From: JAGGZI01 sp964399605
GTDB lineage: Archaea; Aenigmatarchaeota; Aenigmatarchaeia; PWEA01; JAGHBM01
Length of the DNA: 22,062 bases
Assembly: GCA_964399605.1 (NCBI GenBank)
Contig: CAYNRH010000009.1
Location: 1 to 22,062, forward strand
Direction of reading: 5' to 3'
The notes beneath the pieces were generated by a model, which saw nothing but the letters and a program-made list of their open reading frames with translations, had not been told where the DNA came from and made no database searches. This document shows, piece by piece, positions 1 through 7,887 of this stretch. Made by a program: the position numbers and the translations under genes. Numbering within the stretch: position 1 is the first letter of the stretch; each line of letters opens with the position of its first letter.

Positions 1-656
1 CCGCTCTCTGTTATCTGGAAGTGTATTTCCCTTCCTTCTGGAAGAGACCTGTGCTTCCTTAATACAGCCAGCCTTTTTCCCTTGCCTGTTTTTATCAATT
101 CTATGAGGCACTTGGACCAATACTTGCTTATATCCCTAGAAACCAATTCTATGTTGTTTTTTTCAAAATCAGAATAAACTTGATTCGTTATTAAAACCGG
201 AATGTCTTTCTCTCTAGATATTTTTGAGAGTATTCTCAACTGATTCGCAAGTTTCCTGTTTACCTCTTGAATCTTATCGCCGCTCAATTCCAATCTGTAC
301 AGATTCACCAGGGAATCCAGAACTATCAGACCAGTATTGTCAAGCATTTTTTCCAATCCCTTTATAGCATTATCCTGTTCCTCAAAGCTTTTTGGCTCTA
401 TAACAATAATGTTCTTTGAAACTTTTTCAAAGTTCTTCGTCATCTGAGACAATCTTTCAACACTAAATCCTCCCTCGGTGTCTATGAATATGGCTTTCTT
501 GCCGTTTTCCACACAGGAAATAGACGCCAGAATAGAAATGTTAGTTTTTCCAGAACCGGCGGGACCGTAAACATTTGTCAGAGACTGGTATTCTATCCCA
601 CCATCAAGCAGATCATCTATTGGCTTGCAACCAGAGGAAAGGCGCCTGTTTTTCAT
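1..656 (-). CDS. radB: DNA repair and recombination protein RadB (partial, C-terminus cut)
   Basis: RadB is a short archaeal RecA/Rad51 paralog made of the ATPase core only; it is thought to assist RadA during homologous recombination. I translated the minus strand from ATG 656-654 and it stays open to the window edge, giving 218 residues. Walker A is GPAGSGKT at residues 31-38. Walker B is a hydrophobic strand ending in Asp114 (LIVLDS). The opening reads RRLSSGCKPIDDLLDGG, the usual RecA-family lead-in, and no N-terminal DNA-binding domain precedes it, which separates RadB from RadA. RadB proteins are roughly 220-240 residues, so only the last few are missing. It diverges from the membrane-protein gene at 736; an AT-rich stretch around 685-700 could carry promoters for both. 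KaiC-like ATPases are the main alternative, but length and opening favour RadB. Confidence 0.85.
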   Translation of the reverse strand, partial: MKNRRLSSGCKPIDDLLDGGIEYQSLTNVYGPAGSGKTNISILASISCVENGKKAIFIDTEGGFSVERLSQMTKNFEKVSKNIIVIEPKSFEEQDNAIKGLEKMLDNTGLIVLDSLVNLYRLELSGDKIQEVNRKLANQLRILSKISREKDIPVLITNQVYSDFEKNNIELVSRDISKYWSKCLIELIKTGKGKRLAVLRKHRSLPEGREIHFQITES

Positions 657-735
657 TCTAACACCATATTTATATTGTTGTTATACCTTTAAGTATATTA
701 TTGAAATTTTTATTAAGAAGCCACTAAATTATAAT

Positions 736-975
736 ATGCTCTCTAAAAAGAAAGAAAAATTCGAGCCACTTGGAGAAGTAGATGTAAGCAAACTTCAGCC
801 ATTGGTAGATCTAGACAATATTGAAGAACTAAAGACTAAAAGAGAAACATACGAGATTATACTCAAAATGAAAGAAAGAGAGAGAAAATATTATAAAATA
901 TTTTTGTTATTGATTATAATGAATCTGATTCTAACTGGAATAGTGGTTTATTTGGGAATCGTAAGAATTGTATAA
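736..975 (+). CDS. Small single-pass membrane protein, function unknown
   Basis: This is a 79-residue protein. Residues 1-53 are charged and probably helical, and they contain a run of alternating Lys and Glu (about 29-53). One hydrophobic helix spans about 54-76, and only a short tail follows. No signal peptide is present, so a soluble N-terminal part with a C-terminal anchor is likely. I start at ATG 736. The same frame is open back to 625, but those extra codons run through the radB start and promoter region. No Shine-Dalgarno is visible; a TATA-like stretch near 688-700 would give a short leader. It is followed, after a 69-base gap with its own TATA box, by the unknown gene at 1045. I do not recognise the family. 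Confidence 0.6.
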   Translation: MLSKKKEKFEPLGEVDVSKLQPLVDLDNIEELKTKRETYEIILKMKERERKYYKIFLLLIIMNLILTGIVVYLGIVRIV

Positions 976-983
976 ACAGTTAA

Positions 984-994
984 CTTTAAATACT
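984..994 (+). promoter_or_regulatory. TATA-box promoter of the 1045-cdc48 unit
   Basis: The sequence CTTTAAATACT lies about 50-60 bases before the ATG at 1045, so transcription should start near 1015-1020 and leave a leader of about 25-30 bases that holds the GTGAT Shine-Dalgarno. A 14-base version (TAACTTTAAATACT, 981-994) recurs exactly before the small gene at 18533-18763. A second AT-rich box (TTTAAATAA, 1019-1027) is a weaker alternative. Confidence 0.6.
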
Positions 995-1044
995 AGTTGT
1001 GCGAATAATGTTTTTTAGTTTAAATAAACACTAAAAGTGATACT

Positions 1045-1398
1045 ATGAAAATAAAAATCAGAAAAAACGAGAAAACAGCAATCTTAATCAGTTTCAGCAC
1101 ACACTCCGAGAAATTTAAATCAAACTACGAGAGAAACAAGTTTTTTCGTGGCTTGTATGGTTGGACACAAACAATAAAGGGAGAATCATGTGAATATAGA
1201 TACAAGAGAGAGGGTTTACTCAACGAAATACCACACATAAAAGTTGATAACTCCGTATTCATAGTAGCTTTAAAAGAAATGAAGAAAATCATAAATTACA
1301 TGAAAGAATGGGAAAATAAAATAGATTATGATTTTTTCAAAGTGATGCTTGACGATGACAGATATAGAAAATTGGAAAAAAAGGTAGAGGGTGATTAA
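1045..1398 (+). CDS. Conserved hypothetical protein upstream of cdc48
   Basis: This 117-residue soluble protein has no signal peptide or membrane helix. GTGAT at 1037-1041, 3 bases before the ATG, is a good Shine-Dalgarno and fixes the start. The middle has a motif-like run of aromatic and polar residues: LYGWTQ (about 37-42), then YRYKREGLLNEIPHIKV, then SVFIV. I have the impression that this Y-x-REGLL-x2-IPH pattern recurs in other archaeal small proteins, but I cannot name a family. The C-terminus is helical and charged. Its stop codon (1396-1398) is one base from the cdc48 ATG, and the cdc48 Shine-Dalgarno lies inside its last codons, so the two are cotranscribed and probably translationally coupled. 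That suggests a role linked to CDC48, for example an adaptor, but this is inference from position only. Confidence 0.75.
   Translation: MKIKIRKNEKTAILISFSTHSEKFKSNYERNKFFRGLYGWTQTIKGESCEYRYKREGLLNEIPHIKVDNSVFIVALKEMKKIINYMKEWENKIDYDFFKVMLDDDRYRKLEKKVEGD
1386..1395 (+). promoter_or_regulatory. cdc48: Shine-Dalgarno that fixes the cdc48 start at 1400
   Basis: GAGGGTGAT lies 4 bases before ATG 1400. The in-frame GTG at 1391 is part of this ribosome binding site, so it is not the start codon. The spacing equals that of other genes in the window (1045, 13067, 13721, 12967). Confidence 0.8.
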
Positions 1399-1399
1399 G

Positions 1400-3685
1400 A
1401 TGATTGGAAGGAAAAAAGATAAGGTTGACTTAAAATTAAAGGTTGGTGAATTAACCAGCCGTGATGAATATGGAAAAGGTATTGCCAGAATAGACAGCAA
1501 GATTATGAAAAAACTTGGAATAAAGGAAGGCGATATAATAGAAATAGAAGGCAAAAACAAGACTGGTGTTATTGCTGTCAGGCCATACCCAAATGATATA
1601 GGGCTTGATATAATTAGAATCGATGGGTTGGTAAGGAGAAACGTCGGCGCTGGTATAGGCGACTTGATAAAAGTAAGAAAAGCTGATGTTAAAGAAGCAA
1701 AGCATGTAGTTGTTGCCCCTGCACAGAGCGGTATAACACTTCATATGCATCCAGAATTTTTAAAGAAAAATCTATACATGAGGCCAATGACAAAGGGTGA
1801 TATTTTCGTTCCATCGTCTGTTGTAAGCAGAAGATCTGTGGACCCCTTTGAAGAAATATTCAAAAGCTTTGGTATAGATGTAGAGATGATGACACCATTC
1901 GGAAGTTTTGGAAGCGAGGTTAAGATGATCGTTATTAAAACAGTTCCAGATGGGATAGTAAGAATCACAGAAGACACTGAAATAGAAATAAAACCACAGA
2001 CTGTAAAAATAGAAGAGACAAAACTTCCAACGGTAACATATGAAGACATTGGTGGACTACATGAAGAAATCAAGAAAGTCAGGGAGATGATAGAACTTCC
2101 GTTGAAACATCCGGAATTATTTGAAAGACTTGGTGTCGAGCCGCCAAAGGGCGTGCTGCTTCATGGTCCTCCAGGAACTGGAAAAACACTTCTGGCAAAG
2201 GCTGTAGCAAATGAAGCCGGGGCACATTTTATTTCATTGGCAGGTCCGGAGATAATGAGCAAATGGTATGGACAATCAGAAGAAAATTTAAGAAAAGTCT
2301 TTGATGAAGCGCAAAAAAATGCGCCGTCAATCATTTTCATAGACGAGATAGATTCCTTGGCACCAAAAAGAGAAGAGACGCATGGAGAAGTTGAGAGAAG
2401 AGTGGTTTCACAGCTGTTGACCCTTATGGATGGTTTGGAGAGCAGGGGAAAGGTAATAGTAATTGCAGCAACAAACAGAGTTAATGCACTGGACCCTGCT
2501 CTGAGAAGGCCTGGAAGGTTTGACAGAGAAATCGAGATAGGGGTGCCAAACAAGGAAGGAAGGAAGGAGGTTCTAGAGATACATACAAGGCATATGCCTT
2601 TATCAAGAGATGTTAACCTTGACGAACTCGCAGAAGTAACATATGGGTTCGTAGGTGCAGACCTGGAAGCACTTTGCAAAGAAGCAGCAATGCACGTGTT
2701 GAGAAGAGTGATTCCAGAAATGTCAGGTCTCGAGGAAAACAAGGAAATACCTGAAGAGATACTTAAGAAACTAAAGGTAACAAAAAAAGACTTTGAGTAT
2801 GCAATGAAAATCGTGCAGCCATCCGCAATGAGAGAAGTCCTTGTTGAAGTCCCAAAGGTAACATGGAATGATGTTGGTGGACTCAAAGAAGTTAAAGATA
2901 AATTAAAGGAATCTGTGGAATGGCCTTTGAAACATCCCGATTCGTTTGAGAGAATGGGAATAAAACCTGCAAGGGGCATATTGCTCTATGGTCCTCCGGG
3001 AACTGGAAAAACACTTCTGGCAAAGGCTGTAGCAAACGAAAGCAATTCGAATTTCATTTCAATAAAGGGTCCCGAACTTCTGTCAAAATGGGTCGGGGAA
3101 TCTGAGAGATTGGTCAGGGAAATATTCAAAAAAGCAAAGCAAGTCTCTCCATCAATAATATTCTTTGATGAAATAGATTCCCTCGCAACTGCAAGAAACA
3201 TATCTTCAAGCAGCAATCATGTGGGAGAAAGAGTTGTATCTCAACTACTTGGCGAGATAAGTGGCCTGGAAGAACTAAATGACGTTGTTGTAATTGCAGC
3301 AACAAACAGGCCTGATATGATAGACCCTGCACTGTTGAGACCTGGAAGATTTGACAGGCAAATACTGGTCCCGGCACCGGATGAAAAATCCAGAATAAAG
3401 ATATTTGAAATCCACACGAAAAAAATGCCGTTGTACAAAGTTAACTTGAAGAAACTGGCAAAAATGACGGAAGGGTACAGCGGAGCAGACATAGAAGCTA
3501 TATGCAGGGAAGCTGCATTGAACGCTATGAGAGAAGACATAAAGGCTAAAAAAGTGACTATGAAGCATTTCGAAAAGGCGCTAAAGGAAATCACTCCGTC
3601 CATAACAAAGGAAATGATAAAATACTACAAAGAAATAGATATGAAATCAAAAGGAATAGAAGACAGAATGAGATATGTGGGTTAA
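1400..3685 (+). CDS. cdc48: CDC48/VCP-type AAA ATPase (VAT)
   Basis: CDC48 (p97, VAT) is a cytosolic hexameric unfoldase that pulls proteins apart with ATP and feeds them to proteases such as the archaeal proteasome. The 761 residues show the full layout. The N-domain (about 1-200) starts with a double-psi barrel (LKLKVGEL through VAVRPYPND) followed by a four-stranded barrel. AAA domain D1 has Walker A GPPGTGKT at 256-263, Walker B IIFIDEID at 311-318 and an RRPGRFD segment at 369-375. D2 repeats these at 531-538, 586-593 (IIFFDEID) and 647-653. The length matches the archaeal family (about 740-800). I take ATG 1400 over the upstream GTG because of the ribosome binding site. The C-terminus is RMRYVG, without a strict hydrophobic-Tyr-X proteasome-docking end. 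A 53-base stretch is almost identical in D1 and D2 (see findings). A terminator hairpin overlaps the stop. Confidence 0.97.
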   Translation: MIGRKKDKVDLKLKVGELTSRDEYGKGIARIDSKIMKKLGIKEGDIIEIEGKNKTGVIAVRPYPNDIGLDIIRIDGLVRRNVGAGIGDLIKVRKADVKEAKHVVVAPAQSGITLHMHPEFLKKNLYMRPMTKGDIFVPSSVVSRRSVDPFEEIFKSFGIDVEMMTPFGSFGSEVKMIVIKTVPDGIVRITEDTEIEIKPQTVKIEETKLPTVTYEDIGGLHEEIKKVREMIELPLKHPELFERLGVEPPKGVLLHGPPGTGKTLLAKAVANEAGAHFISLAGPEIMSKWYGQSEENLRKVFDEAQKNAPSIIFIDEIDSLAPKREETHGEVERRVVSQLLTLMDGLESRGKVIVIAATNRVNALDPALRRPGRFDREIEIGVPNKEGRKEVLEIHTRHMPLSRDVNLDELAEVTYGFVGADLEALCKEAAMHVLRRVIPEMSGLEENKEIPEEILKKLKVTKKDFEYAMKIVQPSAMREVLVEVPKVTWNDVGGLKEVKDKLKESVEWPLKHPDSFERMGIKPARGILLYGPPGTGKTLLAKAVANESNSNFISIKGPELLSKWVGESERLVREIFKKAKQVSPSIIFFDEIDSLATARNISSSSNHVGERVVSQLLGEISGLEELNDVVVIAATNRPDMIDPALLRPGRFDRQILVPAPDEKSRIKIFEIHTKKMPLYKVNLKKLAKMTEGYSGADIEAICREAALNAMREDIKAKKVTMKHFEKALKEITPSITKEMIKYYKEIDMKSKGIEDRMRYVG

Positions 3686-3714
3686 GCCAACCCACTTTTT
3701 TATTTTTTTAAATT
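3677..3714 (+). terminator. Hairpin and U-tract terminator after cdc48
   Basis: GTGGGTT (3677-3683) pairs with AACCCAC (3689-3695) around a 5-base loop, and a T-rich run follows directly (3696-3714). The stem contains the cdc48 stop codon, and the T-run reaches the end of the convergent map gene. Confidence 0.7.
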
Positions 3715-4607
3715 GTTGTAATTTCTGGATTATCTTTAACTATAACTGTATGTTCCATTTGAGCAACGTAGCCGTTTTTTATTTCTCTAAGGACGGGATA
3801 CTCATAGAGAGAACCGTTTTGAACCAACTGCCTTAGGATTAAGTTAAGTTTTATTGGCGTCAATCCTGAAACTTTTCCAATAAGCCATCTCTTTGTGAAG
3901 GGAAGAGTATGAAAATCTTCTCTAGCAACAGCAAGTATTTTTCTGCTCTCTGAAAATCTTACTGGTCTATCTGCAAGAAACCTGTATATGAAAACTTTAT
4001 TTGTTTCCATTATTTTTCCAGCGCCATCTGTAGAAAACGGCTCAATAGCAAAAACCTCACCCTCCTTCAACTGATAATCTATTGGAGACCTTACGTTGGG
4101 AAACTCTATTCTTGCATGAAGCTTGTATCTCTCTAAGCCATGTCCCGTCAGGTTCATCACAGGATTAAAGCCATGGCTTTTTATTGTATCTTCTATAACT
4201 CCAGAAATCTCTGAAACATTATTCCCAGGGACCATCATCTTTAGAGCATTTTGAAGTGCCTCTTCAGACGCTTTTATCATATCTTCTTTTCCGGAATTCA
4301 GGGAAATTGTTTTTGCACTGTCTGCTATATAGCCATCAACCTGAACACCTATATCAAGCTTGATGAGATCCCCATCACTAAAAACGCGAGTATCATTTAT
4401 ATCGGCAGTGTCATGTGCGGCATTCTGGTTTATTGAAACATTTACTGGAAAAGCAAATTCTCCGCCTAGTTTCTTTATCCTCTCTTCAACTTTTTCAACA
4501 ACATCTATTATCTTTACCCCGGGTTTTATTAAACTTGCGCCAAACTCTCTTGCCTCACTTAATATTTTCCCTGCTTTTCTGTATTTCTCCAAAACTTCCT
4601 TCTCCAT
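3708..4607 (-). CDS. map: Methionine aminopeptidase, type II
   Basis: This metalloprotease removes the initiator methionine from new proteins in the cytosol. The 299-residue protein is the length of archaeal type II enzymes. All five metal ligands are in place: Asp85, Asp96 (the LDIGVQVDGYIAD strand), His156 (TGHGLERY), Glu189 (FAIEPF) and Glu285 (QMEHTV). The substrate-contacting His65 is in NAAHDT. The roughly 60-residue helical insert that marks type II lies between His156 and Glu285. A GTG at 4616 is in frame, but I choose ATG 4607: GTGGT lies 4 bases before it, at the same spacing as the lhr site. It is 26 bases downstream of polB on the same strand, so the two are likely one transcript. 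Its 3' end faces cdc48. Confidence 0.95.
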   Translation of the reverse strand: MEKEVLEKYRKAGKILSEAREFGASLIKPGVKIIDVVEKVEERIKKLGGEFAFPVNVSINQNAAHDTADINDTRVFSDGDLIKLDIGVQVDGYIADSAKTISLNSGKEDMIKASEEALQNALKMMVPGNNVSEISGVIEDTIKSHGFNPVMNLTGHGLERYKLHARIEFPNVRSPIDYQLKEGEVFAIEPFSTDGAGKIMETNKVFIYRFLADRPVRFSESRKILAVAREDFHTLPFTKRWLIGKVSGLTPIKLNLILRQLVQNGSLYEYPVLREIKNGYVAQMEHTVIVKDNPEITTI

Positions 4608-4633
4608 TGAAACCACGTCAAACTTATTTGTGC

Positions 4634-7015
4634 CTAAGTTGTATAAAACTTTTTCAACCCTGTTTGTTTTCCCTCTCCTTTCAATTCATCTTCGCTCACA
4701 CCAAGAGCGCTCAATACTCTCATGGCGGCTGGTATTATTTGATTATTTATGTAATAATTTATATCTATTTTTTCTGCAGACATGACCTCAAACGGCTCTG
4801 CACGCTCGCTTATGGATCCGGAACCTTCTCTTATGACAAACATAATTATTGAACCTGGGCCCACTGGATTTCCACTCTCCTTCATCTTTCTGGCTGCAGA
4901 AACATGTGGTCCAACTTGCTCATACTCATTCAAAGGTTTTGTAAGCTGCTCATAAATTATAAAATCCCTTAAATCAATCTTCCGCTCTTTTATCGCCCCA
5001 ATAATATTTCTTACGTATCCAACAGCGCCATTTGTGTCATTTTTCATCAGTATATATTTTAAAACTTCCCTTTGAACCTTCTTGGCCAAACTGCACCAAT
5101 CCCTTCTTACAGTTTCAAAACCTCTTATAGTCAGATTTCCTTTTTCATCTATTAGCGCATATCTTTTTTTGGCCCCCTTTCCAACTCTGGTTGAAACAAA
5201 TATTCCTCTTCTGTAAATTCCCTGAAAATCAAGTTCCATTATTCCTGGAAGCGAGCCATTTATCTTCTCCAGGAACTTCATGGACTTTTCCTCTATGTTA
5301 CCTGAAGTCAAAAAAACTGAATCCGTGTCCCCATATATAACCTTGAATCCTTCCTTCTCAGCTTCTTCAATTATCTTCTTTATATAATAACGGCCGTATG
5401 CTGCAGCACTTTCGGCACATTCAAAACAATACCATTTACTGCTAACAAAAGCCAAGTATCCATAGGTGGCATTAGTTGTTATCTTCAAAGCCATTTCCTC
5501 GAGCTTAAGTCTCTCACTTGGATTTTCACTGAGCTGTTTTTTCAGTTTGCTCCTTTTTTCCACAAGTTCGCCTATCACCAAAGAAATAAACCCTTTTTTC
5601 TTTTTGCAAAAATGATAATCAAGCCCCGGAACTTTTTCTCCTTTGCAACAGGAACAATTGAACGTCTCCGGTGAGATGTTATGTGTGGCAATTATAGTTG
5701 GATAGAGGCTCTTGAAGTCAAGAACTGCTATATTATCATATAACCCTTCCGTTGGCTCTTTAACAAAACCGCCTTCATATGGCTTCCTCATTCTTCTTTT
5801 TTGAATCTCATCAAATTTCGGCTGGTTTGGAATAACCCTCTCCAAAGCAAATGCCCTCTTGCTTAGATACCACTCAACCAGTTGAGAGTATGTCATTCTA
5901 GAAACGTCAAAAGGAGCCTGGCCTATTAATCTTGACAATTCAAAAATCTGTGGAAGCAAGAATTCTCCCAATTTGAATGCCAACTCACTATCCTTCAGAC
6001 AATACTCAGCAAGCTTTCCAAGATTTTTACCGTCCCTCCATGATTCAAAAATATCTTCCAACTGCATCTCTATTTTCTCATCTTGAAGTATCTCAGACGA
6101 CACTTCACCTAACGTCAAGACCTCTGTTTCCAGCCTGGGCGAGAGTATGTTTGACACGAAATTAAACAAATCTATGTGGATCCTTCCTTGAATGTCAGCA
6201 GCACTTATTCTTGCCCTCCTTGTAAATTTCATTTCGCTTCCATCCCTACCCAGCACCAATTTTACCTTGTGCTCCTTTGCTCTTTCGTCTATAAGCTTAA
6301 AATCAAATTCATCAGAATTATAACCAAAAATTATATCTGGATTTTGTTCTCTTATCACTTCAACAAATCTTTCCAATAATTCCTTCTCATCTTTGACAAC
6401 TTCAACAAATTCCGGGTATGAACCTTCTTTATATGTTAAGACCTTTTTGAAGTTACCCCCTAAAAATGATATCATTGTTATTATACTTTTTCCACCTTCT
6501 TCATAAGATTCTATATCAAATGCAATTTTTTTAATCTTAGCTTCTCTTGCTTCTGTTGACTTAATTTTTTTTGCAAACACTCTTCCATTCTTTTCCTCTA
6601 AATCTGCTTCAAACCAGCTTCCAGGACTGAATTGATTGTCTATCAAAAATCTCTTTGCAAAGTTTATTGAATATTCGAAACAATTCTCATGCCCAATCTC
6701 TTCAAATTTTTTTAAAACGTCCCTTATCTTTGGAACATCCTGTGGTCTATATGCATAAACTTTCAGTAATTTCTTTTTTTCTGTTCCAATGATCTTTTCA
6801 GTTTCTTCAATTCTTTTAATTTTTGGCTCTTTCACGCCAAGTATTTTCTTCTTTATTTTATCATCAATCTTTTTTGGAAGAACAAGAAGATATGGGTCAA
6901 ACTCTATATGAATAAAAACATTAGCGTTGCTCTCATCAACGCCAAATAATCTAATAATAGACGCATTGTTATCTGTAAAATAGTCAACATCCAAAAGCAT
7001 AAAACTTTTTTTCAT
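4634..7015 (-). CDS. polB: Family B replicative DNA polymerase (PolB)
   Basis: The 793-residue protein is a DNA-dependent DNA polymerase with a proofreading exonuclease. Exo I is FDIE (Asp167, Glu169), Exo II is the N-x3-FD of YNSDEFD (about 232-238), and Exo III is YCLKD (338-342). Polymerase motif A is DFKSLYPTII (433-442), motif B KITTNATYGY (511-520) and motif C YGDTDS (561-566). Cys456/Cys470 and Cys530/Cys533 sit at the same spacing (14 and 3) as the two disulfides known from thermophilic archaeal PolB enzymes. The last residues, QTGLKKFY (784-791), fit the PCNA-binding PIP box (Q-x2-aliphatic-x2-aromatic-aromatic). No split intein or inserted domain is seen. The start has no Shine-Dalgarno, so the transcript may be leaderless. 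It diverges from the mscS-like gene across 59 AT-rich bases. Confidence 0.97.
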   Translation of the reverse strand: MKKSFMLLDVDYFTDNNASIIRLFGVDESNANVFIHIEFDPYLLVLPKKIDDKIKKKILGVKEPKIKRIEETEKIIGTEKKKLLKVYAYRPQDVPKIRDVLKKFEEIGHENCFEYSINFAKRFLIDNQFSPGSWFEADLEEKNGRVFAKKIKSTEAREAKIKKIAFDIESYEEGGKSIITMISFLGGNFKKVLTYKEGSYPEFVEVVKDEKELLERFVEVIREQNPDIIFGYNSDEFDFKLIDERAKEHKVKLVLGRDGSEMKFTRRARISAADIQGRIHIDLFNFVSNILSPRLETEVLTLGEVSSEILQDEKIEMQLEDIFESWRDGKNLGKLAEYCLKDSELAFKLGEFLLPQIFELSRLIGQAPFDVSRMTYSQLVEWYLSKRAFALERVIPNQPKFDEIQKRRMRKPYEGGFVKEPTEGLYDNIAVLDFKSLYPTIIATHNISPETFNCSCCKGEKVPGLDYHFCKKKKGFISLVIGELVEKRSKLKKQLSENPSERLKLEEMALKITTNATYGYLAFVSSKWYCFECAESAAAYGRYYIKKIIEEAEKEGFKVIYGDTDSVFLTSGNIEEKSMKFLEKINGSLPGIMELDFQGIYRRGIFVSTRVGKGAKKRYALIDEKGNLTIRGFETVRRDWCSLAKKVQREVLKYILMKNDTNGAVGYVRNIIGAIKERKIDLRDFIIYEQLTKPLNEYEQVGPHVSAARKMKESGNPVGPGSIIMFVIREGSGSISERAEPFEVMSAEKIDINYYINNQIIPAAMRVLSALGVSEDELKGEGKQTGLKKFYTT

Positions 7016-7074
7016 AAATATATTTCAATTCAATAAAATAAAACTTTTTTAATGATGGAACCAATATAAGAATC

Positions 7075-7887
7075 ATGGAAATATTAACTTACTTGGAGGC
7101 AATACCGTATCTTATTCAAATAGTTAAATCTCTCTTAATTCTCATTGTATCATATATTCTAAACAAGTTTATTTTTCAAAAATGGATTTTAAAAGTAGCG
7201 CACAAAGCAAAAATTGACAAAAAAATAACAAAGCCTCTTAAAAATATAACTTCTTTTATAATATACCTTATCGCTATATCTCTGATTTTAGATGTATGTG
7301 GACTTGAAGGTTCAATAACAGGCCTTCTTGCAGGTGCTGGATTTGCGGGTATAGTAATTGGTTTTGCAACAAAAGACATAATCGGAAATTTCATAAGCGG
7401 TTTAATATTGATACTTGACCCAAAGATAAATGTTGGAGATGTTGTTGAAGTAAACGGAATATCTGGAACAATAGAAGACATAAACATAAGGACATCGTCT
7501 ATAATGACCTGGGATGGAGAGCTTGTTGTTGTGCCAAATTCTAGGATGACAAACGAAATTATAAAAAATAGAAGTTTGGACAAACCGCTGGTTAGAATAA
7601 GATTGCCAATAGGCGTTGAGTATGAAAGTGATATGGAAAAGGTCATAAAGGTTTGCAATGATGTCATGGGTAGAATAAAAGAAATAGAAGTGGAGCCCAA
7701 ACCTCAGGTTGTCTTTGAAGAATTTGCTGATTCCTCCTTAAACTTTGAGTTAAGGTTCTGGGTGAATATGAACAAAGTCAGCCCACCAGAAATAAGAACA
7801 AAAGTTTCCATTGAGCTAAACAAAGCATTAAAGAAAGCAAGAATAGGAATACCTTATCCACACATAGAAGTAATAAGGCATAAATAA
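7075..7887 (+). CDS. Small-conductance mechanosensitive channel, MscS family
   Basis: MscS channels open under membrane tension and let solutes out during osmotic downshock. The 270-residue protein has three hydrophobic segments: about 11-30, 57-76 and a pore-lining one at 80-115. The last carries the Gly/Ala-rich packing motif AGAGFAGIVIGFATKD, the counterpart of MscS TM3. The beta domain follows (NVGDVVEVNGISGTIEDI, about 119-136, and VVVPNSRMTNEII, about 151-163), then the alpha/beta C-terminal vestibule to residue 270. Size and topology match the short archaeal MscS type. ATG 7075 has no Shine-Dalgarno; a T/A-rich box about 7035-7050 would give a near-leaderless mRNA. Its stop codon touches the convergent ppsA stop with no bases between. 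Confidence 0.93.
   Translation: MEILTYLEAIPYLIQIVKSLLILIVSYILNKFIFQKWILKVAHKAKIDKKITKPLKNITSFIIYLIAISLILDVCGLEGSITGLLAGAGFAGIVIGFATKDIIGNFISGLILILDPKINVGDVVEVNGISGTIEDINIRTSSIMTWDGELVVVPNSRMTNEIIKNRSLDKPLVRIRLPIGVEYESDMEKVIKVCNDVMGRIKEIEVEPKPQVVFEEFADSSLNFELRFWVNMNKVSPPEIRTKVSIELNKALKKARIGIPYPHIEVIRHK

Noticed and set aside
625..735. N-terminal extension of the small membrane protein from ATG 625
   Set aside because: It overlaps the radB start and promoter region and adds a hydrophobic, cysteine-rich stretch with no ribosome binding site; ATG 736 gives a compact protein.
1391..1399. GTG 1391 as start of cdc48
   Set aside because: It is part of the GAGGGTGAT ribosome binding site that serves ATG 1400.
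2161..2979. Long open frame (272 codons) on the minus strand inside cdc48
   Set aside because: Low-complexity Ser/Leu-rich translation opposite a well-conserved gene; a shadow of codon bias.
4360..4852. Plus-strand frames of 141-145 codons over map and polB
   Set aside because: They are antisense to conserved coding sequence, with no ribosome binding site or family-like motif.
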